Positions 1 to 12,444 of a stretch of 64,000 nt of DNA are shown one piece after another. The notes under the pieces are model-generated. The model did not search any database, was not told the origin of the DNA, and saw only the letters and a program-made list of their open reading frames with translations. Every line of letters starts with the position of its first letter. The first letter of the stretch is position 1. Made by a program: the position numbers and the translations under genes. The stretch comes from Hyaloperonospora brassicae (lineage: Eukaryota; Oomycota; Peronosporomycetes; Peronosporales; Peronosporaceae): NCBI GenBank assembly GCA_947650285.1, contig CANTFL010000389.1, positions 186,001-250,000 of the forward strand, given 5' to 3'.

Positions 1-3000
1 TTTTTTCTTCGATGTCATTTGCATCGGCATGGTGGCATCCGCGCCTACGTTACGCCAGTGCGTGATGAGCAAGATCCAAATCAGATCGTGCAAAAGCAAG
101 CCGTATAAAATCATTCCAAATTTTTAACAATTTGAGGATACGTGTATGGCGTAAATTTTCACAAAGAATTGTGTATGTCCCTTTTACGCATGCAATACAT
201 TTTTGTGAATAATTATATCATCGGTTTGAGCTCACTGCGTCTTTACCGAAGTGAATGGAGCTGCAAAATACATGTTCGACTACACAATTGACACTGTTTA
301 TCGGAATCCTGCTTCCTGATTGTCATAAGGCGACTTTTAAACGTCTTCCGATAGAAAAGGAACACATATCAAACCGATGTGTATACGCTGTTAACGGGGA
401 TATTTTTATCGAAAAGGAGTTTACGAAGTTAACATCAATTTAAAGTACCGCGTCATTGGGAACACACGCACATATTCAAGGCTATAATTGGACCTGGTAC
501 AGAAACGAGACGGATTATTTTGCCTATTTTATGAACAGGATAAGGATATCCAATTCCAGCTGTCTTATTCGACAACGAATAAGAAAAACACATCGAAAAG
601 TTATCCGAATACTCTGCCGGAATTCAAAGGGATATCAACTTTGTACGAGTTATAAGGACTAGGCTGCATCTGCTGCCAAAACTTGCAAGAACATATAGAC
701 TTACGCGCGAGATGACGATTCCGTGGCTACTAAATATTCGGGGGACAGTCAAATGATTCCTTTCACGTCCGTAAGAATCGCTTATTGGCGCATCGTGACG
801 ATCATCCATGATCCACACCCGCAGATTATTTTTAAGCAAAGACGAAGACGCGAGATGTGTAGATGGCTACTTTTGTATAACACAGCAGTAAACGAATGAT
901 TGTGTACTGTCGACTGAAGACTGAAGACGCAAGCGATGTAAAGCCTATCCAAGCTTACCGTAATAAACTTGTACTATTTGTATCACAATCCCTTCATGTT
1001 GGGCGTAAGCCCGCCAGTTGGCGTCGCCGAGTCTGCTCAACGAAGTAACGTTTTCTAATAAGCGTTGAAACAAAACTTTTCTCTTCATTTGTAAACTGCG
1101 GAGACGGCTTCAAAATAGGCATGCACGAAAGCGCATCAGCGATGACGTTCATTCATCCTGTTGAATACGTCACGGAGTGTGGGGAGCGGCATCAATTTTT
1201 TTATGTCTGAAGGAATTTTGTAATATTGATGGTCGCGTGTAATGACGCATGGCCCCTATAATCCAGGTTACGTCATCTTTCAAGGATTTATAAGATAAAG
1301 TTCTCCATTACATACTTTATGGAAAAGATGTGCAACTATAATTGGCTAATTCAGATAAGGGATTGACAATATACCGTACGCTCTCTGCCTAATATGTCGT
1401 GTTGATTTAACGCAAATACATTGGCTGACGTCATATACCACATGGGATGTTTTTTGTCGGTCTCTTTCGTCAACAATACGAGTTATTATCAAATTTTTGA
1501 TGCCTCTCCAAGAATGTTGAGTGTCAGCACCCAATACCGTTTCTAGTCCTTCATCATTATATGAGAAAAATGAGGTATAGTCTCACCGTAGCTACGAAAA
1601 TATTGTGAAAGTTCCTTGCTCGTCAGGAAAAAATTAAAAACTCTTGACTTCGAATAGAACATATTCAAACCCTTGATTCGATGTTAGCTCGCATGGACGC
1701 CATTTCTATTTTTTGAGATATAATCGAGCAGTTCCATGTTGACAGCTTTAGATGCACAATTGTTGAGACGATGTTACAGCTTATTCTTGCATGTAAGTGT
1801 GAGAAACTTTGTACGAGTCGTCGGTGAACTTCCACATCCACATCCTTTTTATCTTCTTTTACACTATGGACAATCACATCTTCGATTCACCTCGTATCAA
1901 ATTACCGTACGGATATCGACAGATCGTTACACATGTAATGAATATGACATGTCTTAAAGCATCCTTCGTGTCATTACTAGCGACTCATATCATACATATG
2001 AGCGTCTTACTGTTGCGTATGCGATATCCCGCTTCTGTATCAGTTGTGACAGATGCCGTCTATCAGTCGCATGAAAAAATGCTGATTCTCGTCGACGAAA
2101 CATGTACAAGGACATCCTTTCTCAACTAATCTATTTTGGGCTGGTTTTGCCGCAGCATTCAACTTAATGGATGCATATTACACCTTTCATTCTATCTTGT
2201 CATTTCGCGCGCAGAAGTGAAAGCGTTTATTCTCTCATATGGCTCGCTGATAAGCTAGCAGCATATTACTTGTAAATAGCGATGCCTTGCATAGAGGCAG
2301 TGACCAATACTTCATTGTGCATTACCTCGGTCTTCAGATTGATCGTGGATAAGGCAAATGACAGGCAGCATACACGGCACGAATTGAGAAAAGCATCTTC
2401 AGTTCGTTAAATTTTTTTATATAACGCATTTTCTTTTTCGCTCCCTATATTAAGACAAGTACCGCTCAATATAAAATTTCGTATCCATGATCTTTTCTCC
2501 CATCAGTAATCCGCTTTTTTAAATTTAGCAAAGTAAATGCCGATCAAAAATCAGCCACGTAATCGTCTTCTTCGACGAGTACAAAGCTAGTTTTACCTTG
2601 CTACGACGCAGATCTTGCACGAACCGTTTAGAGTCGAGCGTGGGCAATTAAGTTATCTCCAGGGGGAACTTCGAAATTTAGATGAAGTGCAGAAGCACAT
2701 TTACTTGATACAGTAATAAATTCTCTTAAGTACTGATTGTTTTCTCAAAATTCATTTCCTTGAATTGCTTATGTCTTGATTTATCAGTCATATTTCATTG
2801 AGAACTTACTTTTAAGTACGACAGAAGTAATTTTCTGATCTTTTTCTAGCTCTTATTGCTAAATTGTTGTTGGGTATGTCACGTTTTAGTTAGGGGTGGT
2901 TCCCTGGGGTAGTGGTGCATTAGGCTAATCTTTAAGATGCTGACTGCCGGTTTAATCCCCTCACTGTAAACAATAATCCCTGAGGGTGATAATCGCAGTA

Positions 3001-4890
3001 TGAATCCCACAGTAGCTAAAAAACCTGACACTGCCTACTAAAAACCATGATTGAAATATGTCGGAAATAGTGGGTCGTTCGCGTACCCGAATATACCTCA
3101 CCAAACCAACCTATGTCACATTCTAGTCTATAATAGACTTAGGATTTCCGTGATGCAGCTTATATGCAACATGTAGCTTTATTTGTTGGAAAAGGATCAC
3201 TGGGCACCTATGCCCCGGTCCACTTGACTTAACCATGTAAGGACCATCTGTGCTGCCTGCGCCACAACGACACATTCGTCAAAACTGTCTTACGTGTAAT
3301 GTCACCTTCAACGAGGTCTCGCGTATTTTTTAATAGCGGCTAGACTACAAGTAAGGCCCATTCACCAACTTGTAGAGCATTCACATGCTTGTAGAGGGTT
3401 CAAAAAGTGTACTAAATGCCATCGGATGAAAAAATAAAAAACATAGTCATGGCTTAAAAGGTAAATACCATGGATCTATTATGTCAGCTGCGTCATGGCT
3501 TGTACCGCAATAATCATGGTAGATAATAATGATGTCAAATTTGTCAATTAAAAGTCACCCTTGATCGAATCATTATCGAACTTTGCATTATCAGGGTAAT
3601 TTCAAATTTCCGCTACACGTTTCCTAATTGGTACAGATGTTCCTGGATGTAAGCGCGTTGTCATTTTTGTTGATGGGATTAATACTTGATGATATCGAGA
3701 CTACAAACCTCTCGTGACTGGATTTGGACAATGTCGTTTGACCCTCCACCAGTCAAGTAGGGAACTAAATAGCACGTATTTTGTGTCACAGCGATGCGTG
3801 GGGTGACAGCAACACAACAAAGACAATGTGTTGGGATCATCCTCCGTCAAAATAACATCAAATATTCTAACGTTGCTAATTCAGTACGGCGCTCAACCTC
3901 TGCTGCTGCCGACCGTTTTTAGCGATCCACTATGCCATTGCAATAATTTAACAGCATCGTATCCGCGTCTCGTGCCTTTGGTGAACAGACGGTCGTTTCG
4001 AAATGTTGTACGCAACAATGAATTCGAAAATTACATTCGTATGCGTAATGACCTGTCTCCTGACATCGATTGCAATATTCAATCAGATCTCTTTCGAAGA
4101 GATTTTTTCTTTTGCTCTCCACGTAGAAGAGGTCCATTAATTCTGAATTCTGAAATCTAGCTGTCGTAAAAGATGGAATTAACGTGAGAGGATTCAAGTC
4201 TGATAAGCACTTTAAGATTCCTGTTTCGACATGAAGATCGCATCATCTTGACTATTTAGCTCCAGGAGGAACAGATGGGGTTGACGAAACTATCTGCAAG
4301 ACCCTGAAATGGTATGTAATTATCGTGAATGCATGAATCGGTTCAGGCTTTATAAAACTTGCAGGGTGGCGAATGTGCTGAGAGTAAGTTTCCACGTCTC
4401 TCTTGCCCGTCTTAGCTTCTGGAGCCTCTAATCCAGCCTGAAACAGCCCTTAATGGGTCAAAAGTCTGCATGAGTCGGATCTTAAAAATATCTAACGACC
4501 GAAATGTACATGAGTCGTAAAGAATAGGCCCTGAGGACCCAAATTTAATCATTTCTAGACAGCGTTGACGGAGCGATCACCACCTTCATCTCTTCGTCGA
4601 TGATGCGAAGGGACCTTAGGGCGCCGTCCAACTCGACGACCCATCTCAACATGGGATCCATCTCGAACTTCATGTACTTGAAGATATTTGTTTTAAAGGT
4701 TATATGTACACGTTCGTGCGCTCAACCGGGATCAGCAGACCAGGCTTGCTGTGTCGTAAGGATCTTTTGTTTGAGCTCCCTGTTTTTCAGCAGTTCTGCT
4801 TCATTATAACCTTGCTGGTGTACGAAGGTTGCATTTTCGCGCTCCGAGCTAAATTTATGCTGGATGAACTTTGGCAGTCGTAGAAATTAG
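1..4890 (-). pseudogene. Decayed Ty3/gypsy element (gag-pol relic 1), 5' part beyond window
   Basis: Blocks along this stretch match, in the same order, the intact gypsy element at 10315-18300. Around 1-110 matches the region near 12950-13020, 600-800 matches integrase near 13540-13770, 1110-1260 matches RNase H near 14050-14200, 2560-2680 matches 15590-15690, 3190-3240 matches 16010-16050, and 4560-4880 matches gag near 17400-17700. A gag zinc knuckle (CNRCQ...GHYAYEC, CX2CX4HX4C) is still readable on the minus strand within 3919-4197. Frames are broken throughout by stops and indels, so no protein is expected. Divergence is high, so this is an old copy of the same or a sister family. A SINE sits inside it at 2889-3111. 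The LTR expected beyond gag is not recognisable. Confidence 0.8.
2889..3111 (+). mobile_element. tRNA-derived SINE
   Basis: This is a short insert in the gypsy relic. An A-box-like TGGGGTAGTGG lies at 2905-2915 and a B-box-like GGTTTAATCCC at 2949-2959, about 33 bp apart, as in RNA polymerase III tRNA-type promoters. Flanking direct repeats tatgtcacgtttta (2875-2888) and tatgtcacattcta (3112-3125) agree at 12 of 14 positions and look like an L1-type target duplication. The relic's alignment to the intact gypsy element resumes on either side. SINEs of this kind are known in Phytophthora. Exact ends are inferred from the target duplication. Confidence 0.6.
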
Positions 4891-5833
4891 GTCTTCGCCT
4901 GCAGCGAAGCTACACAGCTATTTATTTAATCAAAGACCGTACGGATTACAATCACGGCTTAAAGCTTCTTGGCTGTATGAAGCGTTGCTCAAACGACGTA
5001 ACTACCCACCAGTTCTGAGGAACTAGGTGTGTCGATATTGGCACAAGCAATTTCTCAACACTTTTTCCGATCTAACAGCACTAAGTGCACACGTGTAACA
5101 CGTTAAGTAGTTTTAGATCTCTTCCTATTAAAAGGGGCTTTTATTATATTCATGCTCTTTTCTTTTGTACGAAATCTTGTATTAATTATCCTACACTAGA
5201 GTACAACTAGTTCTCATCGGAACTTTGCATTAGACATCAATAAGTGATGCCAAACAAGTCAACATTTCATCATAGATAATTAAGTAGCATCTCAGTCAAG
5301 GATTAATGACCCATCAGCCACTAAAACTCTTTCGTTCTTGGATATGCATCGTTCAAAGGATCTTAGCCTAAAATGTACGCTATTGATTATACCATAAGTA
5401 AATACGGATAGTATTTCATAGAGCATACTCTTAAAACTCCCCTATAAGCGCTGTGTCTCAAATATTAATCATATAGGTTGCGGATGATAATTGCCGAACG
5501 ACCTTGCAACATCTCCTGTCAGAGTGAGTCTCTTGGCGCTGATTACACTATGATCACCATGGTCATCCATATTCACACCATAAGTACGATGTATTACCAT
5601 TCGATATCACCCAAATGGAAGAAGCATACTTTAGTGACATAAAGGCACCATCTTTATCTTTTAACCTCTTCATGTTGCATGATATATCGGTGGTAGTTGG
5701 ACGGACCGGGATGTGCAACCAGCTGTGACGGGAACCGATGTTTGCAGTGACATTGTGCGAGCTACCCACACTGATCGCAATGTAGACAGGTGTCTCGTAA
5801 TCTCACGTACATTGTACGTGCAGAGGAAGGTGA
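4891..5833. other. Intergenic, no gene seen
   Basis: AT-rich sequence between the gypsy relic and the copia LTR. It may hold a decayed gypsy LTR, because gag ends at about 4890, but no LTR ends or target duplication could be recognised. No open reading frame here looks protein-like. Confidence 0.5.
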
Positions 5834-6052
5834 TGTTGGTAGATGACGGGTGACGGGAAGCGGCCCGCGCTACATTCGGGTTTCGGACCACGCGCGACTT
5901 TCTACGGTCAGTGCGACACCGGCGACTACGATGTGGGTACAGAGCGCTGTTTAAAGATGGTGGTGAGAAGAAAAGCCGACAAATGCGTAGTATAGAATCA
6001 GTATCAGTTGCACATTTACACTCATAGATTAATGCTGGATAAATAAAGGTTA
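5834..6052 (+). repeat. Copia 5' LTR segment
   Basis: It begins TGTTGG and is clearly homologous to 18439-18655 over about 215 bp, including a near-identical core from about 5868 to 6006. After about 6052 the two copies diverge, which suggests a deletion or rearrangement at this end. Confidence 0.65.
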
Positions 6053-6499
6053 TGATCTTAACTACGACTGTATCCCCCGCGCACAATGAAGGCGCTCCTG
6101 TGACTCCAAGAGACCGCAACCAGGTCGCGGTATTACCACCAAAGAGTCATCAGAGGTAGTCACGCTTTAGGTAGGAGGTGACTCAATTAATGTGAAGCAT
6201 TAAAAATCTCGAGGCTTTTGGAGCCATGCAAGAACGCATGGCTTGCTCCGAGATTTTACAGCTCAAGCGAGAAGAAGAAGAGCGCATGAATAGTGATCAA
6301 GAGACAGGTGTTTTCCAGTCAGCGTTTGGGAGAAAATTTAGGTCGTCACGCATGGAGATGAACGCACTCATGCACACGTCTCCGTCGGTGCGATCACCTG
6401 CACCGAGGGCTTCACGATCAAAAAATTCAATGTATCGGTAGCATCAAGAATATGCTGCCATGAGGCAACGTCATTCAATGCATCAAGATCAGATGCCAC

Positions 6500-7190
6500 A
6501 ACGAGAGCCAGTACCATAAAAAACACCACCCGATTACCCTCCGCACTATGTGGTAGGAGTTCGATTTCCTGGTAATCGACAAAGGAAAGTATGTATTCTT
6601 CCTTTTAATGGAAAGGAAGAATACGATTGGGCTAGGATCGGATCATTTGGATTGGGGTCATAGTTTCGTTTGACAGCTCGTGCTAGCTCAGATGTCCTGT
6701 ATATTTGATTGGTCTGAAGAAGTCAAGGCTGACCTGCTGAACATTACATGAGTAGCATCTCTGAACGATAACTCCACAAACAGCCTGAGACCTGGTGGCA
6801 GCAGCATCCTACACTCCAGTACGTGATGGATTGCTTACATCAACCATTTCGGACTATACACTCAAGCTTAAGCCAATAAATTTCTGACTGTCAGAAAAGA
6901 CCGAAGCGTTCGTGGTCACTTTTTGTATCTCGACGCTGTGAGTGGTGCGACTTGGGATGCAGAGGCACTAGAGCTTAAAAACATTGCACGATATCATTTT
7001 TAATGATCTTCTCCATGTGATCATGGCTAAGTATGACGACAATAGTATGAACTACTTCAGGCATGACTTGCGTGGCGCAAATGCTACCGGAGAGGATGTC
7101 GTTTTGCACGTAGTGGGAATGACGGCACGAGCAGAAATACCAAACTTGCTCCAATTGTAACAAAGTTGGGCATTTTTGGGCGGATTGTTG
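6500..7190 (+). pseudogene. Copia gag relic
   Basis: Fragments typical of oomycete copia Gag are readable in shifting frames, including a stretch around 6700-6760 (FDWSEEVKADLLN) and around 6900-6950. A CX2CX4HX4C zinc knuckle (CSNCNKVGHFWADC) lies at about 7148-7189. Such knuckles bind element RNA in the nucleocapsid. Stops and indels separate all fragments, so this is dead sequence. The family assignment rests on order and on the following protease and integrase motifs. Confidence 0.55.
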
Positions 7191-7239
7191 TGGAAATAAA
7201 ATAACGTGCAGAGAGACGGCCGTGTACGTGACGTAAACA

Positions 7240-10200
7240 TGACTCTTGCCGTTGTCGATGATTAAAATGTTGTTCAAATATCAGACGCTGGACAATGGTA
7301 TCATTCGACATCTCAGTAATGATGAGCGCATATTTGAAAGCTGTAGTGACTGTGACAGTGAGTGCATGCTGCCAGATGGTCAAACACTTCATGTCACGAA
7401 GGTTGGCTCGTTATTAATTCGAGTTTTTGTCGGCGGTAAACCCAGCAAGGATTCGATTGACCGATGTACGTCTTTGCCCATAATTTACGAGGAACATCAT
7501 ACCGAATGGTAAGTTGGAAGGAAGCATTTTTTGCTTGTATCCTTGGGGTGGCGGCATTCGATTTCAAAATGACCCATCACGTGCTTGTAGTGACACTCAG
7601 CCACAATTTGCGGTCGTGGAATCACGTGACGTCATCATGGCTGTGATTGATGACGAAATGAATGCTAATATCGATATAAACGTGCAAGTCGACACTTTAA
7701 TTGAGCTTCATCGACGTATGGCCAATCTGTCATACGACAACATCGAGAGGATGTCATAGAGCTCAAGATCTGAGATACAGTTGAGTGACAAGACAAGAGT
7801 TGATTGTTTGGCCTGTGCACAGGGCAAGCAAACAAAAATATCAGTCGAAGAAGGTCACGGGCAAAAGTCCACCTATCTAAAAGAATGAGTGGGATGATAT
7901 GCAGTGATTTATATATCAGATAACTTCGATCGAAACGACTTGGTAATCGATACATTTTCAACTTCAATGAACAAAAGTCAAATTGTTGGAGAGTGTTTTC
8001 GGCCAAGACCAAGGAAGCTGCAGCTAAAACAAATTCGATCGTTTTTTGGTCTTCTTCGAGAAGAAGTTTTTTGGACGAATCGTTAGTTCGCGCACGATGA
8101 GGGATGCAAAAATCACGACGTTGATCTATTCTAAAAAAGTACGGGCGTGGCGCGTCAAGTTTATGAAGCCAGAAACTAAGCGTTAGATGGAGAGGCAGAA
8201 AGAATGCCCAGGACGATTTTGGATATGGCTAGATGCATGATATTCTCATGTGACTTACCATTATATTTCTAAGAATGTGCCTTAGATTACGCGTCATACA
8301 CTCTTAATCGGAGTCCAAGCCGCTTCAAACCGAATAGGGCATCACCTCTCGAAGTTTTGACGCACAAAGTACCTAATTTAAGCTCTATCGTGTTGTTTGG
8401 CTCCAGCTACACTATTTACAGGGACCCGCGAAAGAAGTTATTCAATCAACGAGCTCAAGTTGAAGTAATTGTTGGTAAGAGTGACGACATGACAGATTAT
8501 CGTGTGTTCCTGAAGCAGGAATATATAGTCACTGTCGCACAAAATGTCAAGAATATCAAAACTCTGACTGCGGCTTAAATTTTGCACATTTAGCGTATAT
8601 CAATGTTGATTCTGGCTGCGTCACATTGACTTCAGAAGGAGACGAACCATTTAGTGTACCGTCTGACAGTTCTACAGATGAAGGCTAAAAAAACAAAAAT
8701 CACAACTAGGAATAAAAGACTTGGCAATGATCGCAGCATGTGACGCGCTCGACAACATGTAATCTGTTGGCTGATGTCCAGCATAGAGTGATATCTGCGG
8801 AAGTAGTAAATTATTTCAATGAGCGTGATCTCCTACATTTCGGCAAGGCGATCAAGAGTATCAAGGCAGGTGAATAAACTTAAGCGATGGAAGAAGGAAT
8901 ATCTGCGCTGAGCTGTATCATTGTTTTTGAAGTCACAAAAGTCCTCGGGGAATAGATGTGTTGCACAGCAAGTGGGGTTTTAAGAAAAAAACGGACGCCA
9001 AAGGACAAGGGGAAAGGTTCAAAGCTCGACTTGTTGCTTGTGGAAATGGGAAAAATGCTGGTGCTCATTTCTTCTAAACATTCTCTACAGTCATGGACAT
9101 GACAACAGTCAAGATAGTCCTAGCGTTAAGTGCTATCTGGGGCGTTACTTCTCACCACGGTCATGCGACAAACGCCTATTCACAGTCATACAATAAAATT
9201 GAAATGGACATTTACCTACGCATACCAGGGGTAATGGTATTGTCTACCAAGAGCTTCAACAATTTGGATTTACCAGTGGCGAAGAATTCGTACTGATATT
9301 GAAGAATAAAATACATGGTTAAGCAGGCAGGTCGTTTGTGGAGTAAAGTATTTTATAAAGAACTTACTGTAGATGGTTACAAGCGTTGTATCATGGATAT
9401 GTGTCTTCATTACAAAGCAAGTTGGACGGACATTACAGTTGTCGGTGTTCAATGTCGATGATTTGTTAGTGACGTCAACACGCGCAAATTTGATCGAAGC
9501 ATGTTAAGTCAGTCTTGCATCGTTGTCGATTAAGCAACTTGAAAAAGTTATTTATTTCTTGGTTTACGAATTGAGACACTTATGAATGGGGGATATGTCA
9601 TCAACCAGCAAGAAGCAATTAATGACATTTTTCGCATTGCTAAGATGGGTCTAAATAATATCGTGCGCACACCAATTGGTGACGACTACTACGGAGTGTC
9701 TCTTGGTAACGAAGATCTACTTCCGGTACACGCGAGTGAAGGACAGCCAGCAGTACAACCCTTACAATTTTTGGTAGGCAGCCTACTTTGAGTGGCGCGT
9801 TGCACTCGTCCCGGTATCGTCTTCTCTACACACAAGGCAACAAGACGTACGCACCAGCCAACGTTTCGTGACGGGAATTTAGTAAATCGAATCATACGGT
9901 ACCTGTAGGGAAGACAACGCTCAAGCTGCACATGTCCACAGATCAAAATGCTGACGGTCCACTGAGACTTACCTCTTACAGCGATGCTGACTTCGCAGCG
10001 GATAAGTCAGACCGTGAGTCGTTAAACGGAGACATCGCGATGTTGAATGGCATGCTTGCCAGTTGGACTTGAAAATAATGGGGTGGTGTTTCGCTGTCCA
10101 CAATGGAAGCTGAATTCGTCGCAGCTTCAGACGCAGCACGTGAACTACTTGGAGTCCGAGAATTGATGCAGGATCTAGACATAGTCATTGTGACATCCAT

Positions 10201-10314
10201 GCCAATATTGGTTGACAATCATGGTTGTATCAAGCATCTGGAAGGCGATTCATCATGTGCTTAAGCAAAACACATCGTAAAACGGGTGGAGTTCGTATGC
10301 GACCAAGCGAACGA
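7240..10314 (+). pseudogene. Copia pol relic (protease, integrase, reverse transcriptase, RNase H)
   Basis: In order: an aspartic protease segment with a degenerate DNG where DSG is expected (about 7288-7440); the pre-integrase motif HRRMANLSYDNIERM (about 7711-7755) followed by a CX2C (about 7810-7820); an integrase C-terminal segment with FGSSYTIYRDPRKK (about 8399-8440); reverse transcriptase with KARLVACGN (about 9020-9050) and VMDMTTVKIVLALSAIWGV (about 9090-9140); the catalytic-type VDDLLV segment (about 9450-9470); and RNase H with YSDADFAADKS (about 9978-10010). In-frame stops and frameshifts are frequent, so no functional polyprotein remains. The frame is cut at 10314 by the gypsy insertion. 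Confidence 0.75.
10310..10314. repeat. Gypsy target-site duplication, left (aacga)
   Basis: The five bases aacga directly precede the LTR TGTAAC and are repeated directly after the other LTR at 18301-18305. Five-base duplications are standard for Ty3/gypsy integrases. Confidence 0.9.
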
Positions 10315-10705
10315 TGTAACGGGGCACACCCTTGCGTAACTTAACGCAAGGGTTTTGGGTGCCCCGACGGACGTACACGTGGCAAGCGAGGAAGCGTAGG
10401 TAGGGTAAAAGTAGAACTGTTATATTAATATAATTAAGTCTTTAAACTACTGTCTCTTCGTTTGACTTAGTTTAACTATACTAATATAACTGGATGTATG
10501 GTGACGTCTCGTCACCACTCATTGCGCGCGTCTTGCGGCGATTGGTGGGTTGATATCATCACGATATCAACCAATGAACAGACCCTTTGGTCGACCCTTC
10601 AATATCACCACTTTGGTGATATTGTTTAAAGAATATCCATCTTTATATTCTTTATTGTCACTTTCCTTAAAGTGACAATTTCATGTAACGGGCTGCCCCG
10701 TTACA
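10315..10705 (-). repeat. Gypsy 3' LTR (element orientation)
   Basis: It reads TGTAACGGGG...CCCCGTTACA on the plus strand and appears identical to 17910-18300. It contains a string of hairpins: 10329-10352, 10548-10572, 10600-10624, 10628-10653, 10654-10679 and the terminal 10684-10705. Confidence 0.95.
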
Positions 10706-10719
10706 TCACCCCCCCTTAA
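10706..10719 (-). other. Gypsy polypurine tract
   Basis: On the minus strand the sequence TTAAGGGGGGGTGA abuts the 3' LTR. A G-rich purine run directly upstream of the 3' LTR is the expected plus-strand primer. Confidence 0.75.
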
Positions 10720-10836
10720 CTGATAGTCACCGTGTGACTATCGAAAATATGGAGGCCACCCGTTGGCCACCATTGGGACAGGGAGCACTTGTTGGGTCCG
10801 TTCCATTCACTTTCCGCTTGACCTCGCATAGTTAAC

Positions 10837-12444
10837 ATGTCTATGCGAGGTGACTCAAGACCCACACAGCCCGGTGCTGTGCCAGCCTCTGCGGCAGACG
10901 ATTCGTCGTCTGCTGCCCCTTCTTCGCCTGCAGCAACAGGTGCTGCAGGTGCACGCGGTATCACACCGCGTGCGCACGATGACCCTGACGTAGAGGTCAT
11001 CTACTCTGGCGAGTCAGACGTGTCTGACTCGGGCAATGCTCCAGAGGCGTCTCGCTCACCGGCGACGCCTCAGTATTCGCCAAGACCACTGCCGAACGAA
11101 CGGACTCGTGATTTGCATCACAGTCTGTTCGGCAGTGATGATGATGATCAGGGTGGTGAGGAATCCTATTCCTCACCACCACCGGCTCGTGCGTCTTCGC
11201 ACGAGCGTGATGACGATGGCGCGAGCCGTCGTCAATCTGGGAGCCGTGGTACCGACAAGGGTACCACTGTGAAGCGTGATGAGTTGAAGCCGTGGCGTTT
11301 GCCCGAACGGCTCATCAATAGCCTGTCTCACGAGACAGGCCAACACCATCGAATACCCTTATTCGATGCAACCGAGCTTCACGGCTTGAGTTCCAGCGCG
11401 AAGAACTTTCGCGCTGAGGAAGACTTTTATCTCGATGTCTTCCTTAGACATCGATGGTACAACAGCAACCAAAAGCGTGACAAGGCCTCGCTTTTGGCTG
11501 CGTGGAACGCGTTCGTCCAAAACGTAAAGAATTTTGGACGAGAAGGGTGGCTCAAGAAACTTGAGGCGACACGCCTCAGGTTCGAAAGGCGAACGCCAAC
11601 CGGTGCTAGGTACCGGTTGCATTGTTTATCGAGTGAGGCAGGCATTCCTTGCCTCACATGGGGAGACCCTTGTGCGAGTTGTGTTGACAACTCGCAGCGT
11701 GCACATAGGGATGTGTATTCCCTAGATTCGCCCTGGGGAAGGGCACACATCTCGGCTGAGATGCGTGACGCGATTGCAAACTTGCAATCCGTCTACAAGC
11801 GCCTAGGGCGCGTGTTTACCGATGGGCCACAGGACTCATCGGATGGGTCTCGTCATACTGGCGGACGAGACCTTCAACATCCATCAACAGCTGAGAGCGG
11901 GGCTCCCAGCTGTTCCAAGAGGGTGGATACCCCCGCCACTGGACGAGGTAGCTCGTCCTTGATCCTGAATCGTCACGGTGATTCAAGATACGCTCCACTA
12001 GAAAGCGTTGATCACCGTGCGCATCCACCAAAGGATGTGGTGGAGGAGGAAAGACCTCCTCCAGATGATTCGGTTCACCATCTCGACCCTTACGAGATGG
12101 ATCGCGCAATCGATGAATTGCGCGATGACTTGAAGCACGAGCGCGACCGGCGCTACGCTTTGACCGATACCGTGCGGAAGAACCGCAAGGGTCACGAGGC
12201 TGATCGGGCGAGGGATCGCGCCGATTATGCCACAGCGCAGCTTCAGGTCGAGCGGGATGTCCGCTCCCTATTCGGCGAGCTGGCGACAGCTCGCGGGGAG
12301 ATATCTCGGTTGAGTTCCGAGGTATCATATCTGCGCGACCAGACGGATCGTCTGGAGCGCGAACGCAAGAACTTGATGGATGTTCTTGAACGTGGGGGCT
12401 ATCTTCATCGGAAGAAGAAGGCTCGTACTGACAGTACGACCTAA
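10837..12444 (+). CDS. Antisense ORF of the gypsy element (aORF), 535 aa, function unknown
   Basis: A long ATG-initiated ORF runs opposite to gag-pol, starting 131 bp inside the 3' LTR. I do not recognise a family by name. Residues about 1-145 are disordered, rich in Ala, Ser, Pro, Asp and Arg, with an acidic patch (SDDDDQ). Residues about 150-330 look folded, rich in aromatic residues and Cys (for example [14 protein letters not shown] and [12 protein letters not shown]). Residues about 425-520 form a charged heptad-like coiled coil ([20 protein letters not shown] onward), ending in a basic RKKKARTD tail that could be a nuclear signal. From 11816 on it is antisense to the integrase tail and chromodomain ORF. 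Being uninterrupted while pol has frame breaks suggests it may be real. It could alternatively be a reading-frame by-product of the hairpin-rich sequence. Confidence 0.55.
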   Translation: MSMRGDSRPTQPGAVPASAADDSSSAAPSSPAATGAAGARGITPRAHDDPDVEVIYSGESDVSDSGNAPEASRSPATPQYSPRPLPNERTRDLHHSLFGSDDDDQGGEESYSSPPPARASSHERDDDGASRRQSGSRGTDKGTTVKRDELKPWRLPERLINSLSHETGQHHRIPLFDATELHGLSSSAKNFRAEEDFYLDVFLRHRWYNSNQKRDKASLLAAWNAFVQNVKNFGREGWLKKLEATRLRFERRTPTGARYRLHCLSSEAGIPCLTWGDPCASCVDNSQRAHRDVYSLDSPWGRAHISAEMRDAIANLQSVYKRLGRVFTDGPQDSSDGSRHTGGRDLQHPSTAESGAPSCSKRVDTPATGRGSSSLILNRHGDSRYAPLESVDHRAHPPKDVVEEERPPPDDSVHHLDPYEMDRAIDELRDDLKHERDRRYALTDTVRKNRKGHEADRARDRADYATAQLQVERDVRSLFGELATARGEISRLSSEVSYLRDQTDRLERERKNLMDVLERGGYLHRKKKARTDSTT

